NCBI GenBank assembly: GCA_029964075.1
Contig: CM057149.1
Span: forward strand, 23,946,197 to 24,010,196
Source of the DNA: Patiria pectinifera
Lineage: Eukaryota; Echinodermata; Asteroidea; Valvatida; Asterinidae
Length of the DNA stretch: 64,000 bases
Reading direction: 5' to 3'
The translations under genes were made by a program, and so were the position numbers. This document shows, piece after piece, positions 14,191-42,081 of this stretch. Every line of letters starts with the position of its first letter. Position 1 is the first letter of the stretch. The notes under the pieces are model-generated. The model made no database searches. It was given only the letters and a program-made list of their open reading frames with translations, and was not told the DNA's origin.

Positions 14191-14632
14191 AAAGGCGGAC
14201 CGTAAAGGCGGACCGTAAAGGCGGACCGTAAAGGCGGACCGTAAAGGCGGACCGTAAAGGCGGACCGTAAAGGCGGACCGTAAAGGCGGACCGTAAAGGC
14301 GGACCGTAAAGGCGGACCGTAAAGGCGGACCGTAAAGGCGGACCGTAAAGGCGGACCGTAAAGGCGGACCGTAAAGGCGGACCGTAAAGGCGGACCGTAA
14401 AGGCGGACCGTAAAGGCGGACCGTAAAGGCGGACCGTAAAGGCGGACCGTAAAGGCGGACCGTAAAGGCGGACCGTAAAGGCGGACCGTAAAGGCGGACC
14501 GTAAAGGCGGACCGTAAAGGCGGACCGTAAAGGCAGACCGTAAAGGCAGACCGTAAAGGCAGACCGTAAAGGCAGACCGTAAAGGCAGACCGTAAAGGCA
14601 GACCGTAAAGGCAGACCGTAAAGGCAGACTGT
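14191..14632. repeat. 13-bp minisatellite, 34 tandem copies
   Basis: Unit aaaggcggaccgt repeats without interruption: 26 exact copies, then 7 exact copies of the variant aaaggcagaccgt, then one variant copy ending aaaggcagactgt. The variant begins at 14,529, exactly in phase. No indels are seen. The minus strand is open throughout (a 39-base, 13-residue cycle), but this is unlikely to be coding. Confidence 0.97.
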
Positions 14633-14888
14633 AGTCCTTTTTCTTTTATCGAAGTAGGAATTTAGCATACGGAAAACAAGTACATTTTTTAAATCGCAAT
14701 TACCCAATAAGCAAACATGCTTTGTGCTTCAGAGCTTTGCCACATTCGAGGTATAATGTATAGTTATCATTCGAATGCGAAAAAAATACCAATATGGTGT
14801 CAATTATCAGTCATATTGTTAAACGCAGCACCCATCTAGGTATAAGACGCACTAAATATAGACTGACAACACTGACCTGCTTGTCCCC

Positions 14889-14957
14889 AACCTCGTTCCA
14901 AGGGTGTCGAGCAGTACGCTCCCACCACTACCTGATCTCACCCTTGTATTGGATCAA
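14889..14957 (-). mobile_element. End fragment of family-G MITE
   Basis: Starts aacctcgttccaagggtgtc and continues through gagcagtacg, ccaccactacctgatctcac and ttggatca, the reverse complement of the right end of the elements at 43,592-44,222 and 46,069-46,573. Confidence 0.7.
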
Positions 14958-15164
14958 TTTAAGAATAATCCAGTGCCTGGCTGCGCTTTAAATCAGTGTT
15001 TATTTTTGTATGCGGTGGCTTTGAGGTGAAGTGGACGTAATAATTCACATTGAAAGTTAAAATATTACGTAATACACGCTGGAAATAAAAACACCAAGTG
15101 CATGATATACATGCATTACTTGTTATTGCTGCATCGAATCGGGCTTCAGGAAGCAAGTTTCCCA

Positions 15165-15232
15165 CCCAGGGGTTACTATTGGAAACGCAGTTGAAAATAA
15201 AGTAATGTCAAATCGCAAAGTAACCCCTGGGG
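15165..15232. repeat. Short inverted repeat (cccaggggttact)
   Basis: Arms cccaggggttact (15,165-15,177) and agtaacccctggg (15,219-15,231) enclose about 40 bases. Could be a miniature hairpin element or a remnant of one. Confidence 0.55.
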
Positions 15233-15362
15233 ATGAGGTTGACTTTTCCCTCCATATTAAAGTCAATTTTTCCTTTCTACTGGAAGGGAAAAGCCTGTTC
15301 CATTAATGGGGCTAAAAAGCCCGGGGCTCACTTCTCGGATTCTAATTTGCGTTAATGACTAG

Positions 15363-15587
15363 AGAACCCCAAGCCCGTGTAGAATACAAAACGACAAACT
15401 CCCAAACAAGGAGCAAAGGAAAAGATTAAAACGACCGTTGCCCGAGAACGCAGCAGGTCGGTCAGGAGGGAAGATCGGGTTACGATCGACGGGGAAAGAC
15501 GGCACCGAACGTCGGACCGATCCGATTTTCGATGAACAAGATGAACATCGCTCGTTAGAAAGATCCATTAGCCTTCTTCCTCCATAG
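15363..15587 (+). CDS. Candidate terminal exon, unknown protein
   Basis: After an AG at 15,361-15,362 the plus strand is open for 74 codons to TAG. The peptide is very polar: it begins RTPSPCRIQNDKLPNKEQRK and ends DEQDEHRSLERSISLLPP. The patch is CpG-rich against its surroundings, as coding sequence often is. No family is recognised and the complementary strand is also open (ATG at 15,568), so strand and reality are both uncertain. Confidence 0.25.
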   Translation, partial: RTPSPCRIQNDKLPNKEQRKRLKRPLPENAAGRSGGKIGLRSTGKDGTERRTDPIFDEQDEHRSLERSISLLPP

Positions 15588-16684
15588 GTTAACCGAGACA
15601 GTTGGTAAATTGTAATGTAAACAAGAACTATGTGTAACCAAGAACACTGAAAAGGATCTGGTTGAAATTATGTTCCGAACCATCTCATATAAACACCGGT
15701 GCATAATATTTTCACGACACCCGTGGTTCTGTAATAATTTATGCAGTAGACAAAGCCGACTAAATTGGACAAACTTCCAGCTGGTAAAACGCTTAGACCT
15801 ATCTAAATAATAGATGAAACCGCAAACCGAAGGCTCATATTAACAAAATATTTTTCGTTGTAGCTGGCTGCTTCCACCAATAGTAAACCATAAAATTAAA
15901 ATGCATGTTGTTCCTTGAATATAATTTTGACTTACTCGGCACAAATATCAAAACATGGCCTGCGAAATAAAATATTGATTTTTGATGGCACCTCGTGTTT
16001 TCCGTCAAGGACACTGCGAGTGTCAACATCCCACACCTTTGGAAGTTTAAACCGGCCAAAATTAGGCTAAGAATGCATTGAAGTGAATAATATCTCTATT
16101 GCGGATGTCATATATTAGAAGGCCATGTAAGGGCCAATACATCAGTACATTTACAACCAAAGCCAATATACTACAGACCTCCCCATATCCATTAATTTGG
16201 CCATCGTCGCGAAACTGGCTTTCGATGGCGTCCATTCGTCGGGTGCATTGTGGCGATTCCAATTGGCCGGGTGAACTAAACATAGCAGAGCCAGACTATA
16301 TGGGCGTATATTTTACATGTGATAGCAATTCTCACTGATTTTCAGCATACAAAAACAACATACACGAACTGACACCATGGTCCAAGGATTGATCAATGCG
16401 ACTGATCTACAACCTTAAATTGAAGTTCTGACGTCAAGTTAATGCTTTTCGAAATTGCACTCGGTTGACCTTCATTTCTGTTTTAAAGACGGAAAATCAC
16501 TTCAAGAGATCTTATGAATCATTAATACCGGGACAGGAGCACATCAAAGGAATTCATAATATCTTTCTTTTTCACAATACAATACAAGACGATATATCAG
16601 TTGGAATTCAAATCAACCTTCATTATCCTTCTATATAATGCTCGTCCGGCTCACTTCTCTATATAAACCTGGCGTCCTGTACAG

Positions 16685-16824
16685 GCACGACATCGCGGCA
16701 TGCTGTGCCTCGAGGCCCGCCTGCGACAAGAGTTGGCGCCGTTCTCTGGCTGCCAGGATTGTAGATCATTATCAGAAGATGTCCCCAGTCCACCAAGGCA
16801 ACTATCTCCACTCCAAGAATCCAG
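16685..16824 (+). CDS. Candidate internal exon, unknown protein
   Basis: GC-rich island between an acceptor-like CCTGTACAG and a donor-like CCAG|GTTTAT. Open throughout: RHRGMLCLEARLRQELAPFS, then GCQDCRSLSEDVPSPPRQLS. The minus strand is also open. No family recognised; no partner exons found. Confidence 0.2.
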
Positions 16825-19800
16825 GTTTATAATTATTACAACCCCACGTCTAGTTTATAACGAAGGCATCAATAGGCCACGCGGACATTGAGAAATGAGA
16901 CTTGTGATATCGGATCCTCGTTTAAAAAACAAAACCTGTAGTAATCATTCCCATGTCATCATTGCCGTCACTGTACTTTCATTGCCGGCACTGTATCATA
17001 ATGTGCAACGACCTTTATGGCTTACCATAAGCTGAGGGAATGACAATTACATATTGGGTGAGATATTAGGACTATTATCTGGGCCGTCTTTAATATCAGG
17101 GGCATTAAGACTTTCCAATCTATAATTGCATTTGGCCATTTTCACGACTGTTGGGGCAGGTTTTGCATCTCAAAGTAAGAACCATAGGTCACTGCGTCCA
17201 AGCGGTTCACTTTCTTTCGGTCACAATACGAAGAGTTCCGTTCCACAATTCGGCGTGCATTCAGTGTTTTGTGTGATCAAAAAATCTGATAACTAAAATT
17301 GTTCAGCATCTCCAATGAGTGCCCATTGTGACATCAAGGTGACGGAGGAGTATGATAGGCCTATCGTTGATTACCAACATATTTTACTGTTCAATCCGTA
17401 GCATAATTACGGAGGTGAGTATCAGCCCCTCACCCCTCCCCCCTCAGGGACTGATTGGGTTTATCTGAACCCTTCTACAATACCCCTCCAGAAAATTAGC
17501 CCCCAGTATGCTCACCACCCCTCGAACTCGAAAGGTTAATGAATAACTACATACTTTTCAAGGTCTACAGAACAAAAGTTTAAATCTCAAATGTTACTCT
17601 TGCAATAGCAATCCAATCAGGAATCACGTGGAAGACTGAACAAGACTTACCTTATAGGAGAAAATCCCCTCCACATACGAAATCGCGCATACGCGATGTC
17701 ATAGAAATCGTAAGTCTGGAGGTAAGCTGTCTGGTACTCTGCTCCAAAGTACCTAACTCCAGCATTGAATCCGTAGTTTATGAGCAGAGCTACATTATAA
17801 AGGTGCATATAAAGGCGCAAATAGGCCTAATGGGTTCGCGCACTGTCCACTTCAGAGTAATTTGCAATTCGTACCAAAAATTACTCAGTGCTGTAAACCT
17901 CTGACGGTTTTCATCATTAACAGTGACAAATTTACAGTTTCAGTCCAGCAGCTCATGATAAACGACCAAACGGTCGGGGAAGTACATCGGCATCGGACTA
18001 ATCAACGACTAGACCTACAACCGTTGGATCCCAGATCAAGAGTAGTACAGCACACATCATCAATTGCTGTGCCACGACGTGCATACTTTATTCGCTCGAT
18101 TTTTTTTTACATTACGTCCACGTGCCCAGCTTTTTGAATCCAAGGGCGCTGGTAACTCGCTAACCCACCTTAATTATAGCGCCCTCATGAGACAATTAAC
18201 ACTATACAAGGCGGAATATAATGCAAGTACAAAAGTACGTGATTGAATGTACCGGGATAGATTCCACATTCTAGCCTAAAGCATCAACAGAAAACAAAAA
18301 TTGTCTGTCCTGCACAATATTATTTTACACTGGGAACCTCTCCATTTCCCCTGTTTTGCAATTCGTATCAGCCTACCATAATTGCAAAAGATCCGATGTT
18401 GAGCGCGGGCACACGTGGCCATTCCGAACGCGCTAAAACTAATACGCTGTACATTCACTGCGGACGCCCCCTTCAAGGCGAAAGTTAGCAACAACACAAA
18501 ACAACTACATTATATACCCGATAACGGATTATTTTCACAATTGCTGGCACAATGCTGTCGCCATTGTAGGGGGCCACTGTGAGTGTAGGCCTATACAGTT
18601 ATAGCATGCTCAGAATGGTTTGACTACGTATGGTGATGGGGGTTTCGAACCGGTTTCTATTCCGGAGTGCCCACAATCCTTTGCGACATCCTCCGCAAAT
18701 AATCGTGGTTTCGACCAATGGAAATGGAAAGTAAAGTTGTAATTAAAATGGTGCACCCACACCAGCGCCAATTCCTCAATCAACAGCTCAGAAAATTGAT
18801 CATCCTCGAATAATAGCCTATAGACTCACTCGGCTATCTCGGTAGGTCGGATAGTTTGCTGCACTTCTTTGTAAACTGTATAAATCATGACCGAAGTCCT
18901 TGCATGTTTATGTTCCGCCCGCTTGCGTAGGTCTTTAACGTTAATGATCGACCTTTGCAATACTTTGACAGTGTCCCAAACTGGGACAAAGGAATACTCT
19001 CAAGGTCTTGCAATTTAAAGGTCGATCCGTTTCTTCGGTACTTGATTGCCGTTCGAACGGGAAGTAGGCCTAATGGACGTATTGTTCATCATGCCACTTG
19101 CATGTCCAGATATAGTCCATGGGCCAGATCAGATTTTCGTACCACGTAGGTAACATCATTTTAATGGTGTTAATTTCTGTGTCCACCGGCCACTAGGTGA
19201 ACAAGTCAGGTGTGTTAACAAACACAAATGCCCCGCAACCAAATGCAATAGGCTTCTTAGGATTACCAAGAACAATCCACAAACCAAATTTGAAGTTCAT
19301 ATGTTTAGTATTTCTCAAGTTATCGCGCTGACAAGATTTGTCCGGACACACACACCCACCCACGCACACACCCACCCACGGAAGGACAAGGCGAAAACAG
19401 TATGCCCCTTCGGCTTCGCCGCGGGGCATAAAATATATGATCGCCTTTCGTAATGAGTATAGCTTAATATCTTTTTGATGCAGGTACCGGTACTCAAGTC
19501 AATCTGTAAGAGAAACGTCTCTGGATGGGCTACAACCACCATTCCTCTCACTCGGCCATATTGGATTCCCAGCATGCTTAGTAGAGTGGGCATGAATTTT
19601 AGTCTCGAGTAAGTACATGATAGGCCCTAGTTGGCACTGTAGGCCTAGCGCTTACTGCAAAAGACTACGATCACACGATGGTAAACAAGTTCAATGTTTC
19701 TAACGGGCCTATTCAGACGATGTGTTTTTGTAATCCCTCCATGTGCGAATGTGTTTGACGGATTTCGCTGGACACTACTTTATGTATTTGATTTCGTGGT

Positions 19801-20646
19801 GGCTATATACCAAAGTCCCCATAATCGAGTCTTTGAAAAGGGAAAATATCAGTACATTATATTAATATTGTTGGGCCAATATAACCGAATTGGCTGCACT
19901 AGTAGCTTCTGATTAAGCCAGTAAAACTTTCGAAGTTTGATACTTTGGATACCAAAAATTGCCGAATTTGCGTTGCTTGCCGTAACATGTTGTTTCGGAT
20001 TCATAATACGATCTTTACAGTTTTCGTTCACAAATACGCAAGAGTAAATAGGTTACCTCAATGAGAGACGAGTTGGCAATTATTTGTTAACAAGCATTAT
20101 ACAAATGTAGCTGCTTGGAAATTATTGCAGGAGGTACATGCGATCTAGAGTCTGTACTAGATGTTCATAATAATATGACCCCATGATCATAATAATATTA
20201 TGCAACATCCTCAGGCAATATGGGCCTATAACTTCTACGTGAAAGATGAATGCATATAAAGCCTATATTAGTCAACGTATATTGTTCTATTTAGTAGGAC
20301 ATCTGGGAAGGGACTGATATGGAACGAAATGATTTGGTGGAATTTAGACTATAGTTTTCGTGTTGAAACAAACATGTGAAAACCTCTTGATTTAATAATG
20401 CGCAGTAGTATCTACCAAAATATATGCAGAAAAACGGATTCAGTAATCACCCTTTAGGCCTATTCGGTGCTAAAGTACGTCTGCATCATAACTTTCGTTC
20501 TTGATTTTGTTCACGACTCAATGGCGTCATTAGAACGACCTCAATGTGTTCCCTGAACGAAAGGGAATTCTAGCCGTCACATCCGCTCGAATCTACGGCA
20601 TCGATGGGGGGGAAATATAACAAAGTGAAATGGGGCCGAGGAACTG
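16825..20646. other. No gene recognised
   Basis: Short open frames only. Includes a CA/CCCA-rich stretch at about 19,348-19,380. No convincing splice-bounded coding segment or transposon end was seen. Confidence 0.45.
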
Positions 20647-20892
20647 TCAACACACCAACGACTCCCTGCCGCCTGAATCAATATTACAGCCATGACATAG
20701 CGGGCATAGTTCGACAGCTGGCATGCGGCAGTCTTGAGCCCAAAGGCACTGCCGTTCACAATATATTTGACGCGGTGCAGGGTTCCACATGATCATATTT
20801 CGGTCGCATTGAACGCAGTTCATATGACGTCTTGTATTTTGCCGGCACAACCGTGTTGGGATTCTGTGCAAAATGTTCAGCATTTTATTCAA
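20647..20892 (-). CDS. Small cysteine-rich open frame, unknown
   Basis: 81 codons from an ATG. The peptide has ten cysteines in paired patterns, including MNCVQCDRN, QIYCERQCLWAQDC and LCPLCHGCN, suggesting metal binding or disulfides if real. No family is recognised. A shadow ORF on the plus strand (20,604-20,792) is comparable. It may be an exon fragment or chance. Confidence 0.2.
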   Translation of the reverse strand: MNKMLNILHRIPTRLCRQNTRRHMNCVQCDRNMIMWNPAPRQIYCERQCLWAQDCRMPAVELCPLCHGCNIDSGGRESLVC

Positions 20893-22418
20893 AGTTGATT
20901 AGCACAAAGTGACGAAAATAAATAGCTGAATAAAGATATTCAGTATTGATTCAGGAAATAAAACACAAGTTTCCAGGCAGTTATTGTTTCATTAAAAACC
21001 TGATTTCATTTTCACAAGATCATTTTCTGGAGACAATATTGAAAACGTTCAGAAATCATTCTAAGCTTTGGGGCTAATCATTACCTCTTACTGGCGAACC
21101 TTTTCCCCAACCCTTGTTTGTTTTTAGTTAACGTAATAAATACTTCTGAAAGTTTTCCATGCAATATGAATGCAATGAGCAACAATATAGAAATCGGCCA
21201 GAATTTAGCTTCTTTCTGGAGCTGCAACCCATACCATCAAACTTCTAATTCGCAAACGAATGGGTAAGTGGATTGAAAGTTATGAGTTGGCATACTAGGA
21301 CAGAAACTGAGCAAGAACATGAAACAAATTAAAACTAATGAAAACAAACTGTCACATTTTCAGGAGGGTCAACACAGCGCTTTCCAAAATGAGGAATAAA
21401 AAGTAAGTATCTACAATTCCATAATATGCATAGTTCCTTAAATCCATACAAATAGGGCATGACAAAAGAGGCTTTTAAATATAGATATTGCATTATTTTC
21501 ACTTAATGACAGAAAACATTTTTAAGAGAGAAAAAAAATGTCAAAAGTCTTTAAAATATAAAAACAAATAAAAAGATCAAAAATGTGAAGATTTCGGAAA
21601 CCTTTCATCAAAAGTTATTTCCCAAACAGTGAATATTGGAATATTTCCTTGTTAAAAACATGGCAGGAACGCAGAATGTTCGAATGAAACCTTGTTAAAA
21701 TAATCAGGAGGGAAAACAAAATTCAACAAAAGTATATAACACGTAATTTCCATTAAAGGTTTCTGAATAAAATCCTGTTATACCGTATTGAATTACTTTG
21801 CATGAAACAATGCCCATTTCACAAAGTACTTTCTGTAAATTGCCACATGGTAATGATATTGTAACGTTTTTCCAACAGTGTGGGGACATTATTTTGCAAT
21901 TGGTATTAAATGTAAATCCTATGGCACAAACCCCTATGCTATATTTTAGTGTTACAGTTGTCCTGTTCAAAATAATTGCCAATCAAATAGGGAAAAAAAG
22001 GAGCACAGAAACTGACAGAACGATTCAAAGTTCAGACTTGAATTTTAAAGTGAGAATTCTGAAACTCTACACTGTGTACCTAAAGTAAGCAATGCACCAA
22101 GTTTTCATAAAATAGCTTTACCTTTGCAAACAGTGAAAAGGATAATTTTCAATGAAACACATGTATACTGAAAGTCAAACGAGTGTCCCATGTTTTTGTA
22201 CAATGTAGAGGCATAGATATGGCACAAGAATATGATTTTTGTTTTTTGTTGAAGTTCATTTCATGTGCCCTTTAATGCACTTTAGTGATGTCAGTACATT
22301 TTCAATGTGATTTTGCTAATATACGTACAGGTACAAAGGCAGTGATCGTTTTTTAAGTTGTCATATCACTATGCCAACTTCAATAAAATATTACAGAAAA
22401 ATGTTGAAGGTACACACG
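20893..22418. other. AT-rich, no gene recognised; possible muskelin 3' flank
   Basis: No splice-bounded coding segment. If muskelin has a long 3' UTR it could extend here on the minus strand. Confidence 0.35.
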
Positions 22419-22880
22419 GAGCATGTGAGGGGTTCTTGCAAAACGAGACAGAACTGGGCAGAGGTCAAAATGAGGGTTTGCGGGTATTGTGAAAGAGAAT
22501 AAAATTCTCCTTGCAAAACTGTTTGTTGCACTTCAATCGGACATTCTGTTGACAAGTTATGGCTGCTTAAATTTCACATGAAACGACATGTCAACAACAA
22601 AAAGGAAAAATACAGAGAAAAAGGCCTTTAATTAAAGTATCGAGTTTTGTTCTCGTGAAAATGAAAGATGCCAATTGTTTTTTCCCCAAAACTTTTATTC
22701 CACGATTTTATACTATTTCTTTAAAATATGTGTACATGTAGTAGACATATCAAAGATAACAAATATCAATAAATCTGAATATCGAAAATAATTCATCCCC
22801 ATTCGGTTTTGCATTTCTCTCCACTACGGCTTGTGCCCAGTTCCATCTCATTTTGCAAGAACGCCTCACATATGTCGCTC
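22419..22880. mobile_element. Family-J MITE, copy 1 (about 462 bp)
   Basis: Left end ggagcatgtgaggggttctt continues gcaaaacgaga; the right end is the near-complement, tctcattttgcaagaacg then cctcacatatgtcgctc. The interior (tgacaagttatggctg, gcaaaactgtttgt) recurs inverted at 36,388-36,650. Confidence 0.75.
22694..22699 (-). promoter_or_regulatory. Candidate muskelin polyadenylation signal AATAAA
   Basis: First clear AATAAA on the minus strand downstream of the muskelin stop, about 830 bases away. It lies inside a MITE (22,419-22,880), so it may be transposon-supplied. Another AATAAA lies at 20,884-20,889. No transcript evidence. Confidence 0.25.
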
Positions 22881-23079
22881 GGGTGAAAACAGCACACTCA
22901 GCAAGCCAAAGCCTTGCTGGTTTAGTTAGCAGCTCATTACAGATATAGAGCCTGCACAGTTGCTGTAGATGGTGCTTACTTCTAACCACTTTCGAGAGCA
23001 CCGGTGAGAGTGACACAACACATGTACTGGTTTGCACATGTATGACGTAAAGCATGCATGAGTTATTTTATTCCAAACG

Positions 23080-23385
23080 TGCACAAGCCCATACCATCAT
23101 CCAATGGTTGCGGTGTTTGACTCATGTTCCGTGGGTTTGAACCCTGACATGCCTGACCGGGAACATGATGCCTGTGCTCTTGGGCAAGACACTTTACTAC
23201 AATTGCCTCTCTCCACCCAGGAGTACAAATGGGTACCTGTGAAGGTAGAGACCATAATGCGCTGATCTCGAGCTGCTGCAGAAAAATGGTCTCATTCCTG
23301 ATGAACAGGGGTAATAATTGTAAAGCGCTTTGAAACCTTAGGTATAAAGCGCTATAGGAGCACCACATTATTATTATTACTATGA
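23080..23385 (+). mobile_element. tRNA-derived SINE downstream of muskelin
   Basis: Has a B-box-like gtgggtttgaaccctgac, then gtgctcttgggcaagacact, a tail containing gtaaagcgctttgaaacctt and an ATT-repeat end. Lies just past the muskelin stop in antisense orientation. Confidence 0.75.
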
Positions 23386-23526
23386 GAGCGTCAGGCGTTG
23401 CCAGCAATGCGTTTTGAATGTCCCTACCAGTGGTCTCCCCCAACTCTCTCGGTAACCGTTGAGGGGCACTTTGTGCACGGAGTCCGTACACTGTTTTCTA
23501 CAAGTGGTTGTGACATGTGGCGCCCT

Positions 23527-39415
<15,889 letters not shown>

Positions 39416-40112
39416 GTTACTGTGTGTTGCATCAAAGTCATCAGCTACAAATGCAACAAAATAATGGTGTACTGTACATGTCAATTTACTTGTGGATTTG
39501 CATTTTATAACATTATGATTTACCAAGTTGAACATAATTATAAAAAAAAAAAATTTTTGGGGGGGGGGGCGTATTTCACCCCCCTGTAAGATCTCGTCCA
39601 CCAAAACTGACAACTTGTTACGATACCGTGCAGTGTATTCAGCGCGCCAAAATGAAGTACATATGCACTATTGCGCAATGCAAAGCATACAATTAGTCTG
39701 ACCTAAAAGCCCTCTTAAGTAATATTTTCATGTTCCACAAGTGCCAAGGCATCAATACAAACTGCTTTCATTTTCTCCTCTACCGTTGCATTGCAACGGT
39801 ATCAGCGAAAAGGAAAAAGAGGGGGTGACGGCCACGCCCACCCTCCGCACTTTTCGGGCCGCTCTTAAGTTAATTAGTCTGATCTAAAATCGCTCTTAAG
39901 TTATATTTCCATAATCTACAAGTTCCAAGCTATCAAATGATACTGGTGTTGTTCTTGTTCTCAACATTTTGATTAAATACAAAATTGGCCACATTTGGCA
40001 TGGCGCCAATGGGCCTTTGTCTGATCTAGCGAAACTTAAGACTGGCCATTCTGTGATCAGGGTCGATAATACTATGCTTTAACTTAAGACAATCAGGGGA
40101 TTTGTTCCCAAA

Positions 40113-40908
40113 ATTGACATTCTGATACTTCTTGGCACATCTGAATAATTTGGCAATGACACCTTCTTGAATATCAGCAGGTTTAATTTTGTGGAAAGAG
40201 GGCAGGGCTTTGATTTATGAGGGAAATTCAGGGGTAAAAGACGACGATGACAACCAGAAAACAGACTCAAAAACCAAGATGGCAAACGTGAAAGCTCGAT
40301 GCGATGAAAGCTCGATGCTGATTGGCTGATAAAAAATAAACATCTTATTTTGTTTTTTTTAGCAGCCAATCAGCATCGGGCAGTTCGGGCTTTCATTATT
40401 TAGGGCTTTCACTGTGTTGTGAGAACTACAACATGCATGATGCACGTCTGACTGCGAAAAAAGGTAGGAAAGTCACATTTTCTTTTTGAAAGTGCTTTCA
40501 AAATTACAACTAACATGAGTTTTTAATATGAAGAAAAAAGACTGCTTTAGCCTGCAAAAGTGGGTAATCCTTACCTTTAGGACCCCGCTCCTATATAAGG
40601 TTAAAAGACTCACCAAAACAGCCGACTAAATGACACTCAAAAGTGACATTCTGATATTTTTGACACATTTGAACTGTTGCCAATGACACCTTCTTGAATA
40701 TCAGCAGGTTCAATTTTGTAGAAAGAGGGTAGGGCTTTGATTTATGAGGGGTTAAAGATGACGATGACAAACAAAATATATTTTAAAAAAGCAAGATGGC
40801 GAACTGCAAAAAAAGGTAGAAAAGTCACATTTTCTTTGAAAGTGCTTTCAAAATTACAACTAACATGAGTTTATCTGAAGAAACAAGACCGCTTTAGCCT
40901 GCAAAAGT
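40113..40908 (+). repeat. Local duplication upstream of muskelin
   Basis: Two collinear units (40,113-40,562 and 40,641-40,908) share caatgacaccttcttgaata, tcagcaggtt, gggctttgatttatgagg, aaagtcacattttcttt and acaactaacatgagttt. Differences and an indel show it is not recent. Confidence 0.8.
40313..40378. repeat. Hairpin with paired CCAAT motifs
   Basis: Perfect 16-bp arms cgatgctgattggctg and cagccaatcagcatcg separated by 34 AT-rich bases; each arm holds a CCAAT/ATTGG. Weaker pairing (gaaagc/gctttc) extends outward. Confidence 0.8.
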
Positions 40909-41363
40909 CACTTTGGTACTGGGCAGTCACCTTCAAAAGTCAGTTTTTGAACAGAACTCGTAAAAATAGAGGTGTCCTAAAGATAAGGATGGAAAAAGTT
41001 CCATACTCGGATGTCAATTTATCTGCTACCAAACATATTAATTGTCACCTCACGTTGTCATTTGAACCAAGAGAAATCCAGGAAGCTGTGTACAGGTGAA
41101 AAAAATTTACTCAAAATGTGTTTTTAGAGCACATTTTGGATGCATACGTCGTGCAGAACTAACTTGAAGCAGCCGGTCAAAACTGATTGAAGTGGCTGAA
41201 AAGACAGCGGTACGTTATACACGTGACATCAACAACCATGACGTCGCATGAGCCTGCCAATGATAGTGCAATACGTCATTATGAATATTTATTTTCTCAT
41301 GAATATTTAGTTTATTTCAATGGCTACTTCAAAAACGTCCAGAGATTGATTATTGCAACAGCG

Positions 41364-41440
41364 ATCGTGCGCGGCCTAGTGGTTAAGAGTCTCGTGTATC
41401 AAGCAGGCGTCAGAGGTTCGAATCCCGATGAAGTAACTGA
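41364..41440 (+). mobile_element. tRNA-like SINE head
   Basis: A-box-like ggcctagtggttaagagtct and B box agaggttcgaatcccgatg, without a convincing acceptor stem; probably a SINE head rather than a tRNA gene. Confidence 0.45.
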
Positions 41441-41688
41441 CTGATTAATAAATAGAAATTAGGGAAAGGAGAGGGTGAGAGTAGAGGAGGGAAAGTGGAG
41501 GAACAACCATAAGAGATGTAACTTTTGGCGCTAGAAAATTAATTGAAAAAAGTGACGTCCGAGTACGGAAATTTTTCCATAAGGATTACCCAAAAGTCAC
41601 TTTGGTACTGGACAGACATCTGCAAAAGTCAGTTTTGAACAGAACTCGTAAAAAATAGAGGTGTCCTAAAGTAAGGATTAGCCTAGCT

Positions 41689-41757
41689 CTACTGAGTGGA
41701 GCGTTGAATTACGGGTAGCCCGGAGGGGTACCCGTAATTCAACGCTCCACTCAGTAG
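41689..41757. repeat. Perfect 29-bp hairpin
   Basis: Arms 41,689-41,717 (begins ctactgagtggagcgttgaa) and 41,729-41,757 are exact complements around an 11-base loop gcccggagggg. The perfect match implies a recent origin or active maintenance. Confidence 0.9.
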
Positions 41758-42081
41758 ACCTAGGATTAGCCTACCCCCATAGGGTTTGTGCACAACAAGT
41801 GATATGGCCAGATATGGGAATCTTTCCCAATAGCCTAGGCCCCTACTTAGAAAATGTTCTTGACTCTCCATTGACTTTGTACACAACCGCTTAAGTAGCG
41901 TCAGGTTGCAACATTCTTTCCCTTCCTACTTACAACATCCGAAGTGATATTGATGCCACAGTATCTTGATGGAAAACTTGAAGTTGACGTTTCGTGTTTT
42001 TCGAATAATGACGAAACTGTCATGGCTGTTATAGTTCAGAAGAGCGCCCCCAATAGTCGGCGTGTGTGCATGCTATAACAT

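Larger units (their letters stand above)
39445..42081. other. Muskelin upstream region with local duplications
   Basis: Should hold the muskelin 5' non-coding exon and promoter; neither can be placed. It is dominated by duplicated segments: 39,698-39,760 with 39,880-39,940; 40,113-40,562 with 40,641-40,908; 40,902-40,988 with 41,591-41,678. Paired CCAAT motifs occur in the hairpin at 40,313-40,378. Confidence 0.5.

Noticed and set aside
14132-14707. 191-codon open frame over the minisatellite (minus strand)
   Set aside because: The frame is open only because the 13-bp unit has no stop on that strand; the peptide is a repeat artefact.
22750-23055. 101-codon minus-strand open frame downstream of muskelin
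   Set aside because: It overlaps the end of a MITE, lacks splice signals, and muskelin already ends at 23,527.
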